DNA of 64,000 bases from positions 83,870 to 147,869 of the forward strand of contig NZ_QGTQ01000015.1 of NCBI RefSeq assembly GCF_003182255.1, read 5' to 3'. Shown in pieces: positions 10,201 to 18,318 of the stretch (position 1 is its first letter; each line of letters starts with the position of its first letter). The position numbers and the translations under genes were made by a program. The notes beneath the pieces were generated by a model, which saw only the letters and a program-made list of their open reading frames with translations, was not told the origin of the DNA and did no database searches. Source of the stretch: Paenibacillus cellulosilyticus. Its GTDB lineage: Bacteria; Bacillota; Bacilli; Paenibacillales; Paenibacillaceae.

Positions 10201-13071
10201 TTCACGCTCGAGGATTTGTCCAAACAGGTCGGCCTTGGAGCAGGAGCTGCCGAGATCGAGCGAATGCAGGAGCCGTCCGATTTCTTGGTTGATCTGCGTA
10301 ATAACGATAAGCCATTCCTTTCGAGCAGCGGTTCGCAACGGGCGAAGCTGGCTGGCGGTAAATTGCTGATGCTTGATCGCGTGACAGGTTATTGGCACCA
10401 AGGCGGCAAGCATGGCTTGGGCCGATCAAGAGCGGAGAAAAAGGTTGATCCAAGCGATTGGTTCTTCAAGGCGCACTTCTATCAGGACCCTGTGCAGCCC
10501 GGCTCATTGGGCGTTGAAGCGATGGTGCAGCTGCTGCAATTCCATATGCTTCAAGCAGGCATGGATTTGGAGATGAAGCAGCCGCGCTTTGAGTCACTTG
10601 GGGCTGGTGTAGAGATCGTATGGAAATATCGGGGGCAGGTTACACCACAGAAGGATACAATCGTCGTGGACCTCGATGTGATCGAGACCGGGCGGGATGA
10701 ACGCGGCGTATACGCAGTAGCCGAAGCCTCACTCTGGGTAGATGGGCTGCAGATTTACTACGTACCGCGCATGGGGATGCGTCTGGTAGACGATAGAGTG
10801 AACGAGACGGAGAAGAGGGACGCCGAGCAGGAGATAGTGGTAGAAGAATCGGTATTTGACCCTAAGGAGCAGCCGTGGGTCTGGGATCACTGCCCGACTT
10901 ATACCGCTCCCGCGATGCCATCGACATTCATTTTGGACAAAATGGCTGCAGCTGTGCGCAGCTGCGACCCTAGTCGATCCCTTGTTGGAGCATCAGAGGT
11001 TCAGTTCAAGCGTTGGCTGATCTGCGATCGCCCCCGACAGCTGCGGACCGAGGTTCGTCTACTAACGGACGAAGAGGGACGCGAGGGAAGCGTGTGGTAC
11101 GCGGCAAGCCTTTATGCTTGGCGTGAAGCAGCGGATCCCCGATTATCCCGATTCGAGGAAATCGCCTCGGGACGATTCGAGCTGGCGCATCGCTATCTGG
11201 CGTCGGATGAAGCACATAATCGACCGTTTGAGCCGCTTAATGATCCGTCGTCAGTCGACGACCCTTACGAATCCGGTCGAGTCTTCCACGGACCAGCCTT
11301 CCAGATCGCATGTACAATTAGGCTTGGGACGAATGGAGCTTGTGCCCTTCTTGCGGCAGAAGGAAACATATCCAGCGGCATCACTGCTCCAATCGGCTGC
11401 TTGAATCCGCTCATGTTGGATGGTGCCACTCATGCCATCCCGCATGATGAGCTGACGCTCTGGTCACGAGATATAACGGAAGGACTTGTAGGTTACCCGC
11501 ACCGTATCACTTCTTGCCGCTTCTATGAGAGCACGCCGACGACGGGCGAAGTGCGCTGCGAGATTCGCTTCGATGGATTCGAGAATAGCGAACGGTACCC
11601 AGCCTTCCGTATCCGATTCTATCAAGACGATCGATTATGGGCGGAACTGCGGCTCGTCGAGGTGTTGATGCCTAAGGGGCCGATTGGGAGTGGCGATGGA
11701 CGGGAACGGAGAGCTTTTCTGCAGGATCGTGTATATGTCGAAGGAATGGCGTTGTCTCGCCGTGAAGAGGGAGCTACGAAGCTCACGGAGGCTGAGGTAC
11801 GTGGATCGGATTGGTTCCCTGGCACGATAGCAGCGGTATATGGTGTTGAAGCTTCGGTCAGTTACAAGGAGTTGACCCGTCTTGCAGCGGTGAAGGACCA
11901 TGTAGCACAGCTTGCAGGCGTACATCCTTCTACGGTTATTGTTGATCAACACTTAACGACAGCCTATAGTTCCGTCTATCCGTATGACCGCTACCCGATT
12001 ACGATTCACGAGTCGGACGGCGAAATCCAAGCTGCTTCTCAAGCCGTTGTCCGTGACATCGAAGGGGCGATGAGCTATTGGAGACATAAGCTCGGCAGCG
12101 AGGGATGGCTCGGAGAGGATCTGTACAGGGCATTAATCGGCCAATTCGTTGGTCATTTCGTCGTTGAAGATCCAGCGCGATTCTATCAAGCAAGCCAAGG
12201 ACCGGTATTGTATCTTGCCAATCATCAGACAGCTGTGGAGTCGCTGTTGTTTGCTTGCCTCGCTGAAGGTCTGACACACAGTCCCGTGGCGGCAATTGCC
12301 AAGAAGGAGCATCGTGATTCTTGGATCGGCCAGCTGCTGGCGCACATGGGGGCGAATCCAGATCGACCGTTCACGATTCCGATCGTTCACGTAGATCGTG
12401 AAGATCAAAGCTCGATGCTGCACACGCTGCAGGAGCTTGCCGTACGAATGCGAGACGGTGGTGAATCGATCCTCGTGCATGTGGAGGGAACCCGTGCGCG
12501 CAGCGAGCATAAAGAGGTTGCTGTCGTAAGCGGCATATGGATGGACCTAGCAATAAAGGGCGGCATTCCAATCGTACCGGTACGCTTTATAGGAGGACTT
12601 CCAGGGGAAGAATCAGACGCGCGGTTGGAGTTTCCTATTGGCTTCGGGAAGCAGCATTATAGGATCGGCCGTCCGATTTTCCCAGATGAACTGAAGGCGC
12701 TGCCGCTTCCGGCACGTAAGCAGCTGATTCTCGATGCACTGAACGGAACGGGAAGAATGGCTGCGAAGGATACCGATGGAACGACACAGGCTTGTGGTAA
12801 TCCGGAACTAGCAGAAGCGGTTCAGGTGTTAATAGATCGCAATCAAGTGCCATATGAACAGGCTGTGCTTCTCGCATCGCTCGAACGACTTGCGGCACGC
12901 AGCGAAGAAAGCGAAGAGGTGCTGCAAGGACTCGCGGCTGAGAAGCTTCATGTCAAGGAAGATGCTGCAGGCCGATGGCTCTTAGCATTCGCCGATTGGC
13001 TGTATGGACAAGAAGGAACACAGGCACATGAGATGAAAGTGAGGAAACAAAAGCATGCAGACAACGCTTAG
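4204..13071 (+). CDS. pfaC: PfaC-type synthase: KS-CLF-AT-DH-DH-DH'-acyltransferase
   Basis: A 2955-residue iterative synthase subunit. Domains: ketosynthase 3-440 (Cys191 in DAACASS, His326 in HATGT, His362 in NIGH); chain-length-factor-like 460-795, where the active-site Cys region reads VSSEELSG (628-634) and lacks Cys; acyltransferase 890-1230 (Ser981 in GLSSG, His1096); a helical/Pro-Ala linker about 1280-1420; four FabA-like hot-dog folds 1425-2200 with His1691 (HFKNDPAMPG) and His2091 (HFYQDPVQPG); a PKS-type DH 2220-2480 (His2229, Asp2406 in DGATH); and a PlsC-like glycerolipid acyltransferase about 2650-2800 (NHQTAVE 2673-2679, EGTR 2761-2764). The extra AT and C-terminal acyltransferase resemble myxobacterial Pfa3 rather than marine PfaC. 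The start has AGAGG 11 nt upstream. The 3' end overlaps pfaD by 17 bp. Confidence 0.93.
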   Translation: MKFEPIAIVGQGCVFPGAANPDELWRIVAERRETLTEPEEDEWRLSREASRLGSDETEWSIRGGYIRGFKSASERVSLQVDAEQISTMDRMVHWMLHAAVEALPSPEAGPEVHKRTGAVIGNLSLPTESMSRYAEHVWLGAQQGELPEALLAREVGEPPAAINRFMSGYPAHFLAKALGLGAGAFCLDAACASSLYAIKLACDRLHDGSADLMLAGAVNGTDPLFLHTGFRALKAISRTGQSRPFHPEADGLVPSEGCGFVALKRLADAEEAGDNILGVIRGIGLSNDGGQGGMLAPAREGQVRAMRQAYEMSGLAPQHISLIECHATGTSLGDAVEIQSMSEVFAGLSGVPISSIKGNIGHPVTAAGMAGLIKVLRAMKEGIYPSTLHVDGSVNLLNGTPFRLPEPGEMWRADAPRRAALSSFGFGGNNAHLIVERYEPAAGSSTTSISGGEEAARMDAELAIVGIGVSAGSYRSTEEWAAALFGGSGEKTEVDACRAVEVELALRDISVPPVDLKQALPQQVMLLSKAVEAAGKVGGLTGDRVGVYVGMQCDAEIARHIARVRIGDWARKHQDLLEPQDAGAAAASLQHAFYGPLESSTVIGLLPNVPANRLNKHLKIAGPGFTVSSEELSGITALELASRALRSGELDAALVGAVDLSNEIVHQTAASTLLEKERQKAGDAAVVLAVKRLEDAQRDGNTVYAVLSAATAAADKSALVLGSTDKDALELASRFGHSHAASGLLHVAAGALALHYRLKPSGSYRKPRPWLRGDIARSVQVEIHGLGGAAAAVLLTEGEGGAPFALQQSRRTRLTLHTYAAPDRRTLLQSLRAGEQSTLGSCRLAIVARGAEELSAAREEAASELERLIRLPETEPFRSRPGIYYTERPVNGELAFVFTGAASAYAGMGSSLIAAIPELGDLIHERFTTAAEAAGWLYEERINQVPDPLSMLGGASFLTQIHAAYTQNWLGLRPQAVIGLSSGETNAIVATGAWDDLDGLFRDLQQHGIYSRELAGDYRVLKEAWGEPNPQWTNWRVKASPEVILEAIDADEPVRLTMINAPGDCIIGGEPTACRRVLDRLKPAPAYPLGYDMVVHCAEVAAIAPMWREIHRRETRPVPGIRYYSGVSASHYTPDTERVADALLDMGVGVIDFPRVIRQAWEDGARVFVEHGPRSLCSDWIGQILADREHLCIALDQPSVDSLEQSVTAAARLFTAGLDLDIDRLQARLVELESSGCTLNAATKGMTFPAHLPPVILPRIPTRKRDIAHPAAYPIGQEEVKPLNNMHETVPIPAAAVPVTNVIARNVRASAPAASLVGAYDQLAEAHRHYIGLQSNMQQQLMRMLTQRSPQPMQGTRAAAQPTPANAISQPAVETYVQHTTFEAAQERPAISTLQVAHPATVERISFTREQLEILAAGRISDVFGPAFIGQDQYAIQVRMPEPPLLLADRVVQLEGVPLSMGLGSIRTETDVRSDSWYLHKGRMPFGIMIESGQADLLLISWLGIDQLNRGERAYRLLGCELTFHGSLPAPGEMLSYDIRVDSHAKHGDIRLFFFRYDCTDNQGRRRMTMRQGQAGFFTREELHESAGVIWDPAKVEIPMNARLDQPAVRCVKSRFSPDDVRAFAAGDTYGCFGDGFAFAQTHTCSPSIQSGRMLLLDEVTAFETNGGPTGRGYLRAETALSGSEWFFAGHFKNDPAMPGTLMLEGCVQAMSFYLAGLGYTLRKDGWRFEPVPDLPYKMICRGQVTPESRSLVYEVFVQEVMEGPEPTLVADVLLTVDGRKAFHCSRLAIRLVPDFPLHTELRYLAEGAAGDPRAASSDGITFDYYSLLACAIGKPSHAFGSRYAIYDNGKHVPRLPGIPYHFMTRVAEIDGQLGVPKTGAVITAEYDIPPDAWYFAENGSPTMPFCVLLEAALQPCGWLVSYLGIPESPERDAYFRNLDGKATMHREVLPHDGTLRTRVSLTSLSRMGHTYIESFQVDCFLANEPDAPVFTMSTVFGHFTLEDLSKQVGLGAGAAEIERMQEPSDFLVDLRNNDKPFLSSSGSQRAKLAGGKLLMLDRVTGYWHQGGKHGLGRSRAEKKVDPSDWFFKAHFYQDPVQPGSLGVEAMVQLLQFHMLQAGMDLEMKQPRFESLGAGVEIVWKYRGQVTPQKDTIVVDLDVIETGRDERGVYAVAEASLWVDGLQIYYVPRMGMRLVDDRVNETEKRDAEQEIVVEESVFDPKEQPWVWDHCPTYTAPAMPSTFILDKMAAAVRSCDPSRSLVGASEVQFKRWLICDRPRQLRTEVRLLTDEEGREGSVWYAASLYAWREAADPRLSRFEEIASGRFELAHRYLASDEAHNRPFEPLNDPSSVDDPYESGRVFHGPAFQIACTIRLGTNGACALLAAEGNISSGITAPIGCLNPLMLDGATHAIPHDELTLWSRDITEGLVGYPHRITSCRFYESTPTTGEVRCEIRFDGFENSERYPAFRIRFYQDDRLWAELRLVEVLMPKGPIGSGDGRERRAFLQDRVYVEGMALSRREEGATKLTEAEVRGSDWFPGTIAAVYGVEASVSYKELTRLAAVKDHVAQLAGVHPSTVIVDQHLTTAYSSVYPYDRYPITIHESDGEIQAASQAVVRDIEGAMSYWRHKLGSEGWLGEDLYRALIGQFVGHFVVEDPARFYQASQGPVLYLANHQTAVESLLFACLAEGLTHSPVAAIAKKEHRDSWIGQLLAHMGANPDRPFTIPIVHVDREDQSSMLHTLQELAVRMRDGGESILVHVEGTRARSEHKEVAVVSGIWMDLAIKGGIPIVPVRFIGGLPGEESDARLEFPIGFGKQHYRIGRPIFPDELKALPLPARKQLILDALNGTGRMAAKDTDGTTQACGNPELAEAVQVLIDRNQVPYEQAVLLASLERLAARSEESEEVLQGLAAEKLHVKEDAAGRWLLAFADWLYGQEGTQAHEMKVRKQKHADNA

Positions 13072-14668
13072 ATGGATACCAGGCAGCGAGGGGCCTGCTT
13101 TCGGGCAGGAGGAGCTTACATTACTGGCTGCTCGGGTACGTGAGCCTGCATATATTATTCGCTCCGGCGACAATGGAGCTTTTGGTCTCGGATTGGGAGG
13201 GAGCGTCGTGCCCGCAGTTAACGGGGATGTCTCAGGCAATCCGCTTGCGGCCATGCTTCCAGCCCTCTATCCCGAATGGTTGGGGGGCGGCGCATTCACA
13301 CAAGCGCATGGCGTGCGCTTCGCTTATATCGCCGGCGAGATGGCGAACGGCATTGCCACGGCGCGGATGGTGATCGCGATGGCGAAGGCAGGCATGCTCG
13401 GCTTCTTCGGAGCAGCGGGTCTTCCGCTCGACCGCGTTCAAGCGAATCTGGATGTTATTCAAGCTGAGCTAGACCCACTAGGACTGCCATGGGGCATTAA
13501 CCTGATTCATACGCCGAACGAGCCTGCAATGGAGGAACATATCGTTGATCTGTATCTCGGACGCGGCGTCAAAAGGGTATCAGCATCCGCGTTCATGGGC
13601 CTTACGCCGAGTATTGTCCGTTACGCATGCAGCGGGCTTACACTGGATGCCTCCGGGATGATCCGCAGACGAAATCATCTGTTCGCGAAGATTTCACGTC
13701 CCGAAGTTGCCAGACCGTTCATGTCGCCGGCTCCAGAGAAAATACTAGCGGATCTAGTCAAACGCGGCCTGCTGACCGCTGAGGAAGCAAGGCTTGCCGC
13801 ATATGTCCCGCTTGCCGAGGATATTACGGTCGAGGCAGACTCAGGCGGCCATACCGACAACCGTCCGCTGACGGCGTTATTCCCGATCATCATGCGCTTG
13901 CGCGACGATTTGCAGCAGCAATATCGTTATGCATCTCCGATTCGCGTAGGCGCATCAGGCGGGCTGGGTACGCCAGCTGCGGTAGCAGCTGCTTTCGCGC
14001 TTGGTGCTGCGTATGTCATGACGGGTTCCGTCAATCAATCCGCTATCGAGTCGGGCTTGTCAGATGAAGGTCGTGCGATGCTGGCCACTGCCGGATTAGC
14101 GGATGTTATTATGGCGCCAGCTGCAGATATGTTCGAACAAGGCGTGAAGGTGCAGGTACTTAAACACGGAACCTTATTTAGTTCTCGTGGATTCCAGCTT
14201 CTGGACTTATATCGCAGCTATAACCGAATTGAGGATCTGCCGGAGAATGTTCGACTTAAGCTGGAGAAGGAAGTATTCCAAGCCTCGCTTGAGCAAATTT
14301 GGGCGGATACCGTCCGCTTCTTCGAGAAGCGGGAGCCAGGACAGCTGGAGCGGGCTGCACGCGAACCGAAGCATAAGATGGCATTGATCTTCCGGTGGTA
14401 TCTAGGCAAAGCCAGCCGCTGGGCTATTGACGGCACGCAAGAAAGGAAGCTCGATTACCAGATCTGGTGTGGTCCAGCCATGGGCTCGTTTAATGCCTGG
14501 GCAGCAGGCTCCTTCCTCGAACAGCCGCAGAACCGCACGGTTGTACAGATTGCCTGCAATCTCCTGGAGGGGGCAGCTGTTATCACGAGAGCGCAGCAGC
14601 TTCGGAGCTACGGATTACCGGTCCCAGCTCAAGCCTTTGATTATAAGCCGCGGATGTTTCAGCTTTAA
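13055..14668 (+). CDS. pfaD: PfaD-type trans-acting enoyl reductase
   Basis: A 537-residue FMN-dependent enoyl reductase of the 2-nitropropane-dioxygenase/PfaD family, which reduces the trans-enoyl intermediate made by the synthase. Typical blocks are LGLGGSVVPA near residue 50, the HGVRFAYIAGEMANGIA block near 87-103, and the flavin-binding barrel part VGASGGLGTPAAVAAAF (about 306-322) followed by YVMTGSVNQ. Length is normal for PfaD. It starts inside the end of pfaC (17-bp overlap; GAGG 10 nt upstream), so the two are translationally coupled and presumably made in matched amounts. Confidence 0.93.
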   Translation: MQTTLRWIPGSEGPAFGQEELTLLAARVREPAYIIRSGDNGAFGLGLGGSVVPAVNGDVSGNPLAAMLPALYPEWLGGGAFTQAHGVRFAYIAGEMANGIATARMVIAMAKAGMLGFFGAAGLPLDRVQANLDVIQAELDPLGLPWGINLIHTPNEPAMEEHIVDLYLGRGVKRVSASAFMGLTPSIVRYACSGLTLDASGMIRRRNHLFAKISRPEVARPFMSPAPEKILADLVKRGLLTAEEARLAAYVPLAEDITVEADSGGHTDNRPLTALFPIIMRLRDDLQQQYRYASPIRVGASGGLGTPAAVAAAFALGAAYVMTGSVNQSAIESGLSDEGRAMLATAGLADVIMAPAADMFEQGVKVQVLKHGTLFSSRGFQLLDLYRSYNRIEDLPENVRLKLEKEVFQASLEQIWADTVRFFEKREPGQLERAAREPKHKMALIFRWYLGKASRWAIDGTQERKLDYQIWCGPAMGSFNAWAAGSFLEQPQNRTVVQIACNLLEGAAVITRAQQLRSYGLPVPAQAFDYKPRMFQL

Positions 14669-14683
14669 TCGGAGGTGAATGAA

Positions 14684-15559
14684 TTGCTATTAGCTTTCTA
14701 TATCGTAACGTTAGCGATGATCGGCTTCTTCACCTTAACAGCGTGGCTGGGGAAGAAACGGGAGGTGGCGGTTCGAGGATTAACATTAATCGGGCTGCAA
14801 AATCTCACCTGTCTCGCTTTGTGGGCGGGCTACCCGATCTTCCGCTTATATGCTGCCCTCGTTCTATTGGCGGGCTTGATTGAGCTAGCTCGTCATTACC
14901 GGGCCGTCGATGAAGGCCGAATACGCGCTGCTTGGGCAGTGCCGATTCAAGTTGTCGTGATTGGGGCTTCGGCTGCATTATTCATCGTGACCGAGCGAAT
15001 CGGTGTATACGTAATCCCAGCAGGGCTTATTCTTGCCGGTTTCGCATTTTTAGCTCCCGCAAGCCAAGTGAGGAGCCAGACGTTTGGCTCGCTGTTCGCT
15101 ATAGGTGTTCTTGCACTGGGAGCAGGCTGTCTTGCGTTATTGTCTAACCATGATGCAAGCGCCATCATCACCTTCTTGCTGCTGCTTCAGATGAATGATG
15201 CTTTCGGGCTGCTTGCTGGCAAGAAGTTTGGGCGGACGAAGCTGTTTCCTCGGATCAGTCCGGGCAAATCGCTTGAAGGCTATATCGGAGGAGCGGCTGG
15301 CGTACTCGCTGGTGTGCTGATGCTTAATACTTGGATTCCGGCATTGTCGGACACTTCGCTGGGCAAGCAAGCGATCATTGTCTGTTTCATTCTGGTGTTC
15401 GGCAACATGGGGGATTTGTTGTTCTCAGCGCTTAAGCGAAAGCTAGGAATTAAGGATTTTGGTCGTCTGCTGCCTGGGCACGGGGGCATTCTTGACCGAT
15501 ACGATAATATTTTGTTTGGCGCTCCGCTCTTTGCTGTGATTTGGGGAATGCTGCCGTGA
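14684..15559 (+). CDS. cdsA: CdsA-type phosphatidate cytidylyltransferase
   Basis: An integral membrane enzyme that makes CDP-diacylglycerol from phosphatidate and CTP. The complete CDS signature is present near the C-terminus (SALKRKLGIKDFGRLLPGHG, then GILDRYD), preceded by about eight hydrophobic segments. The chosen TTG start at 14684 has a perfect GGAGG (14671-14675) 8 nt upstream; an earlier in-frame GTG at 14675 overlaps that ribosome binding site and is less likely. It follows pfaD by 15 bp, which places head-group chemistry in the same transcript as the acyl synthase. A housekeeping cdsA is expected elsewhere in the genome, so this copy is probably dedicated to the Pfa product; that is inference. 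Confidence 0.88.
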   Translation: MLLAFYIVTLAMIGFFTLTAWLGKKREVAVRGLTLIGLQNLTCLALWAGYPIFRLYAALVLLAGLIELARHYRAVDEGRIRAAWAVPIQVVVIGASAALFIVTERIGVYVIPAGLILAGFAFLAPASQVRSQTFGSLFAIGVLALGAGCLALLSNHDASAIITFLLLLQMNDAFGLLAGKKFGRTKLFPRISPGKSLEGYIGGAAGVLAGVLMLNTWIPALSDTSLGKQAIIVCFILVFGNMGDLLFSALKRKLGIKDFGRLLPGHGGILDRYDNILFGAPLFAVIWGMLP

Positions 15560-15581
15560 AAGATGAGAGTGAGGGACTTTG

Positions 15582-16193
15582 ATGGTCAAATGGTTTCCGG
15601 CATTAAAATATTGGAATCTGGCGAATGCCATCACGACTTGCGGAGTTGTGTGTGGGATGCTCGCTATGCTGCTCTTCGTACAAGGGCACAATGCTATAGC
15701 TTTTACGTTATATGGAGCGGCCATTCTAGGTGATTATGTAGACGGAATCATTGCCCGCAAGCTGAAGCAGACTTCGACCTTTGGTCAAGAGCTGGACAGC
15801 TTGGCTGATGCGATCAGCTTCTGCGTGCTTCCTGCATTTGCTGGCTATGCGTTAGGCGTGACGTCGCCGCTTGGTATCGCAGCACTTCTACTATACGCAG
15901 TAACAGGGTTGTGGCGTCTTGCTTACTTCAATGTCAATGGATTGGAGGGAGCGGGGCAGCACTCCTATTACACGGGCATTCCTACGACAATTGCGGCAAG
16001 CTGGCTGCTGGTTTTAAGTCCGCTCTTTCTGGCAGGTGATTTTCCAGGGCACGAAGCGGTATTAGCTGTAATTTATGTGATCTGTGGGCTGCTCATGTTG
16101 TCTGCGGTGCCATTCAAGAAGAATGGCTGGATGACGAAAATACTGTATGTGCTGCTGCCTGCTGCTGTTATCGTGGACTGGCTGATCGTCTAA
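15582..16193 (+). CDS. pssA: CDP-alcohol phosphatidyltransferase, PssA-like
   Basis: A 203-residue membrane enzyme of the CDP-alcohol phosphatidyltransferase family. It shows the full metal-binding signature DxxDGxxAR(x8)GxxxDxxxD, seen as GDYVDGIIARKL followed by FGQELDSLAD at about residues 48-75. Length, the N-terminal WNLANAITTCGVVCGMLA block and overall layout fit phosphatidylserine synthase of Gram-positive type; a different alcohol acceptor cannot be excluded. GAGGG lies 7 nt before the ATG at 15582 (a TTG at 15579 is a weaker alternative). It is the last gene of the pfa operon, 22 bp after cdsA, and would use the CDP-diacylglycerol made by that enzyme. Confidence 0.85.
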   Translation: MVKWFPALKYWNLANAITTCGVVCGMLAMLLFVQGHNAIAFTLYGAAILGDYVDGIIARKLKQTSTFGQELDSLADAISFCVLPAFAGYALGVTSPLGIAALLLYAVTGLWRLAYFNVNGLEGAGQHSYYTGIPTTIAASWLLVLSPLFLAGDFPGHEAVLAVIYVICGLLMLSAVPFKKNGWMTKILYVLLPAAVIVDWLIV

Positions 16194-16226
16194 TATTGTT
16201 GTAATCATCATCGTTACAATTGAAAT

Positions 16227-16256
16227 AGGGCCCTCCGGCAGGAGCGGCCCTGTTCA
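16227..16256 (+). terminator. Terminator of the pfa operon
   Basis: AGGGCC (16227-16232) pairs with GGCCCT (16246-16251), and CTCC with GGAG inside, closed by a GGCA loop with one bulged C. A moderately T-rich tail follows. It lies 34 bp after pssA and faces the small minus-strand gene. Confidence 0.7.
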
Positions 16257-16271
16257 TGCTTCTTATAGCGT

Positions 16272-16454
16272 TTACTCGTTCTGCGTATCGACGATATCAT
16301 CCAATGCAGATGAATGCTCTTGGCTGGCGGCAATTATTGCTTGGTCCGTTGCGTTGGTGCCTTGAATCTGCTCTGCTGCTTGCGCTTGGCGATTCAACTG
16401 CTTCTCTGCTTGTCCAATGCCGGTTGCGCCTTGATGGCCTTTGCTTGAACTCAT
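16272..16454 (-). CDS. 60-residue Gln/Ala-rich hypothetical protein
   Basis: I do not recognise this protein. It is 60 residues, hydrophilic, without Cys or a membrane segment, and rich in Gln, Ala and Ser (MSSSKGHQG at the start, DIVDTQNE at the acidic end). The ATG at 16454 is chosen because AAGGTGG lies about 8 nt upstream; a longer frame to 16517 has no such site. The composition recalls small spore-associated proteins of bacilli, but the repeat pattern of gamma-type SASP is not present, so this is only a resemblance. Confidence 0.6.
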   Translation of the reverse strand: MSSSKGHQGATGIGQAEKQLNRQAQAAEQIQGTNATDQAIIAASQEHSSALDDIVDTQNE

Positions 16455-16546
16455 TGTTGTCCACCTTCTTTCATAGTACACTGCCGATGGGGGAATCGAC
16501 GTGAATAGTATATCCACGAGTTTCTAATTCCATCAGGCTTATGAGG

Positions 16547-18220
16547 CTATACCTGAATAATAATGGGCAGAATCATCGGTCTTCTCTTCGTCTTGGCATA
16601 TAAGAAGTTGCCGACAGCTTCCTTCACTTCGCGTTTATAGAGTCCCCAAGGCCGATGCAGCTTCGTTTCTAGACGTTGTTCCATGACCTGCAGCGTAATC
16701 CGGCTAACCTCATCCATCAATCCTTCTGATTCTTTGGCGAAAACGAAGCCGCGCGAGATGATGTCGGGTCCGGATATGATCTTGTTCTCTCCCTTCCCGA
16801 ACGTGATCACGATAATGAGAATGCCATCTGCAGACAGCACTTTGCGGTCGCGCAGCACGATATTCCCGACATCGCCGATGCCAAGACCATCCACATAAGT
16901 ATCGCCATTAGGTACATTTCGTTCCTGGAAGGCTTCCGACCCTGCGAAATCGACAACATCACCATTGTTCAGGATGAAAATATTGCTCGCTTCGACGCCG
17001 ACGGACTCCGCCAATAATTGATGCAGATGAAGCATGCGGTATTCACCGTGAATGGGAATAAAATATTGCGGCTTCATTAAGGTAAGCATCAATTTCAGTT
17101 CTTCTTGGCTGGCATGACCGGAGACATGCATGCCGGTATTCGAGCCGGCTCCATAAATCACACGGGCTTTCTTCTCGAACAAGTTGTCTACGATGCGGGC
17201 GACATTCCGTTCGTTGCCGGGAATTGGAGAAGACGCAAAAATAACCGTATCTCCAGGGCTAACACCGAACTGTCGATGATTGCCGCTGGCAATCCGGCCG
17301 AGGGCTGCCATTGGCTCCCCTTGACTTCCGGTGCATAGCACGACCATTTCGTCTCTTTTATATTTGTTGGCTTCATCTGCTTCGACGAGAATGGATTGCG
17401 GCACCGTCAAATAACCTAATCTGGAAGCAATATCAACAACGTTAACCATGCTTCTGCCCGCCAGTGTGACTTTCCGGTTCGTCTTGGCCGCTGCATCGAT
17501 GATTTGCTGCAGTCGATGCACATTGGAAGCGAAGGTTGTGATGTAAATCATTCCCTCCGCACGCGTGAAGGCATCGTGAATGTTGGCTCCAACAAGCCGC
17601 TCGGAAGGGGTGAAGCCGGGACGCTCTGCGTTCGTGCTCTCCGATAATAAAGCAAGAACGCCGTTTTTTCCGATTTCCGCCATTTTGTGAATATCGGCAT
17701 ATTGATTATTGACCGGCGTCAGATCGAACTTGAAATCCCCGGTATGAACGATTGTTCCTTGCGGTGTATGGAACACAACCCCCAAGCAATCCGGGATACT
17801 GTGGTTAGTGCTGAAGAAGCTGACGGGCAATTGGCCGAGTGCGATTTCGGATTGCGCGTCTATTTGATGAAGCTTAGTTGAGCTTAGCAGCCCATGCTCC
17901 TTCAGCTTTGCTTTAATTAAGCCCAGCGTCAATCGCGTCGCATAAATCGGCATGTTCAATTGCTTGATAATATAAGGAATGCCGCCGATATGATCCTCAT
18001 GGCCATGCGTAACGACGAGACCTCTTACGCTGCTCTCATTTTCGATCAGATAAGTGATATCTGGAATAATGACATCAATGCCTAGCAGGCTTTCGTCTGG
18101 GAATTTCGAACCGCAATCGACAACTACAAGGTCATCTCCGCACTGAATGACATACATGTTTTTTCCAATTTCATTCACCCCGCCAAGCGGTATAATCGAT
18201 AAACGATCGTTAGCCGTCAT
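16547..18220 (-). CDS. rnj: Ribonuclease J
   Basis: A 557-residue metallo-beta-lactamase/beta-CASP ribonuclease that processes and degrades mRNA (5'-3' exonuclease and endonuclease). The zinc-binding motif THGHEDHIGG is at residues 71-80, followed by HTGDFKFDLTP, the beta-CASP block TGSQGEPMAAL, SGHASQEELKLML, the IPIHGEYRM motif and the C-terminal FLYAKTKRRPMILPIII ending typical of RNase J. Length matches Bacillus RNase J1/J2 (555). From the sequence alone I cannot decide between the J1 and J2 paralogues. Confidence 0.92.
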   Translation of the reverse strand: MTANDRLSIIPLGGVNEIGKNMYVIQCGDDLVVVDCGSKFPDESLLGIDVIIPDITYLIENESSVRGLVVTHGHEDHIGGIPYIIKQLNMPIYATRLTLGLIKAKLKEHGLLSSTKLHQIDAQSEIALGQLPVSFFSTNHSIPDCLGVVFHTPQGTIVHTGDFKFDLTPVNNQYADIHKMAEIGKNGVLALLSESTNAERPGFTPSERLVGANIHDAFTRAEGMIYITTFASNVHRLQQIIDAAAKTNRKVTLAGRSMVNVVDIASRLGYLTVPQSILVEADEANKYKRDEMVVLCTGSQGEPMAALGRIASGNHRQFGVSPGDTVIFASSPIPGNERNVARIVDNLFEKKARVIYGAGSNTGMHVSGHASQEELKLMLTLMKPQYFIPIHGEYRMLHLHQLLAESVGVEASNIFILNNGDVVDFAGSEAFQERNVPNGDTYVDGLGIGDVGNIVLRDRKVLSADGILIIVITFGKGENKIISGPDIISRGFVFAKESEGLMDEVSRITLQVMEQRLETKLHRPWGLYKREVKEAVGNFLYAKTKRRPMILPIIIQV

Positions 18221-18318
18221 TATCTATCCACCAATTCGTTTGAATTTTATCAGTCTGGTTTGTTGTTCCCTAGAAATTTCCGTTTATGCCTAAATAAAAT
18301 CCTTGATTGAACCTATCT

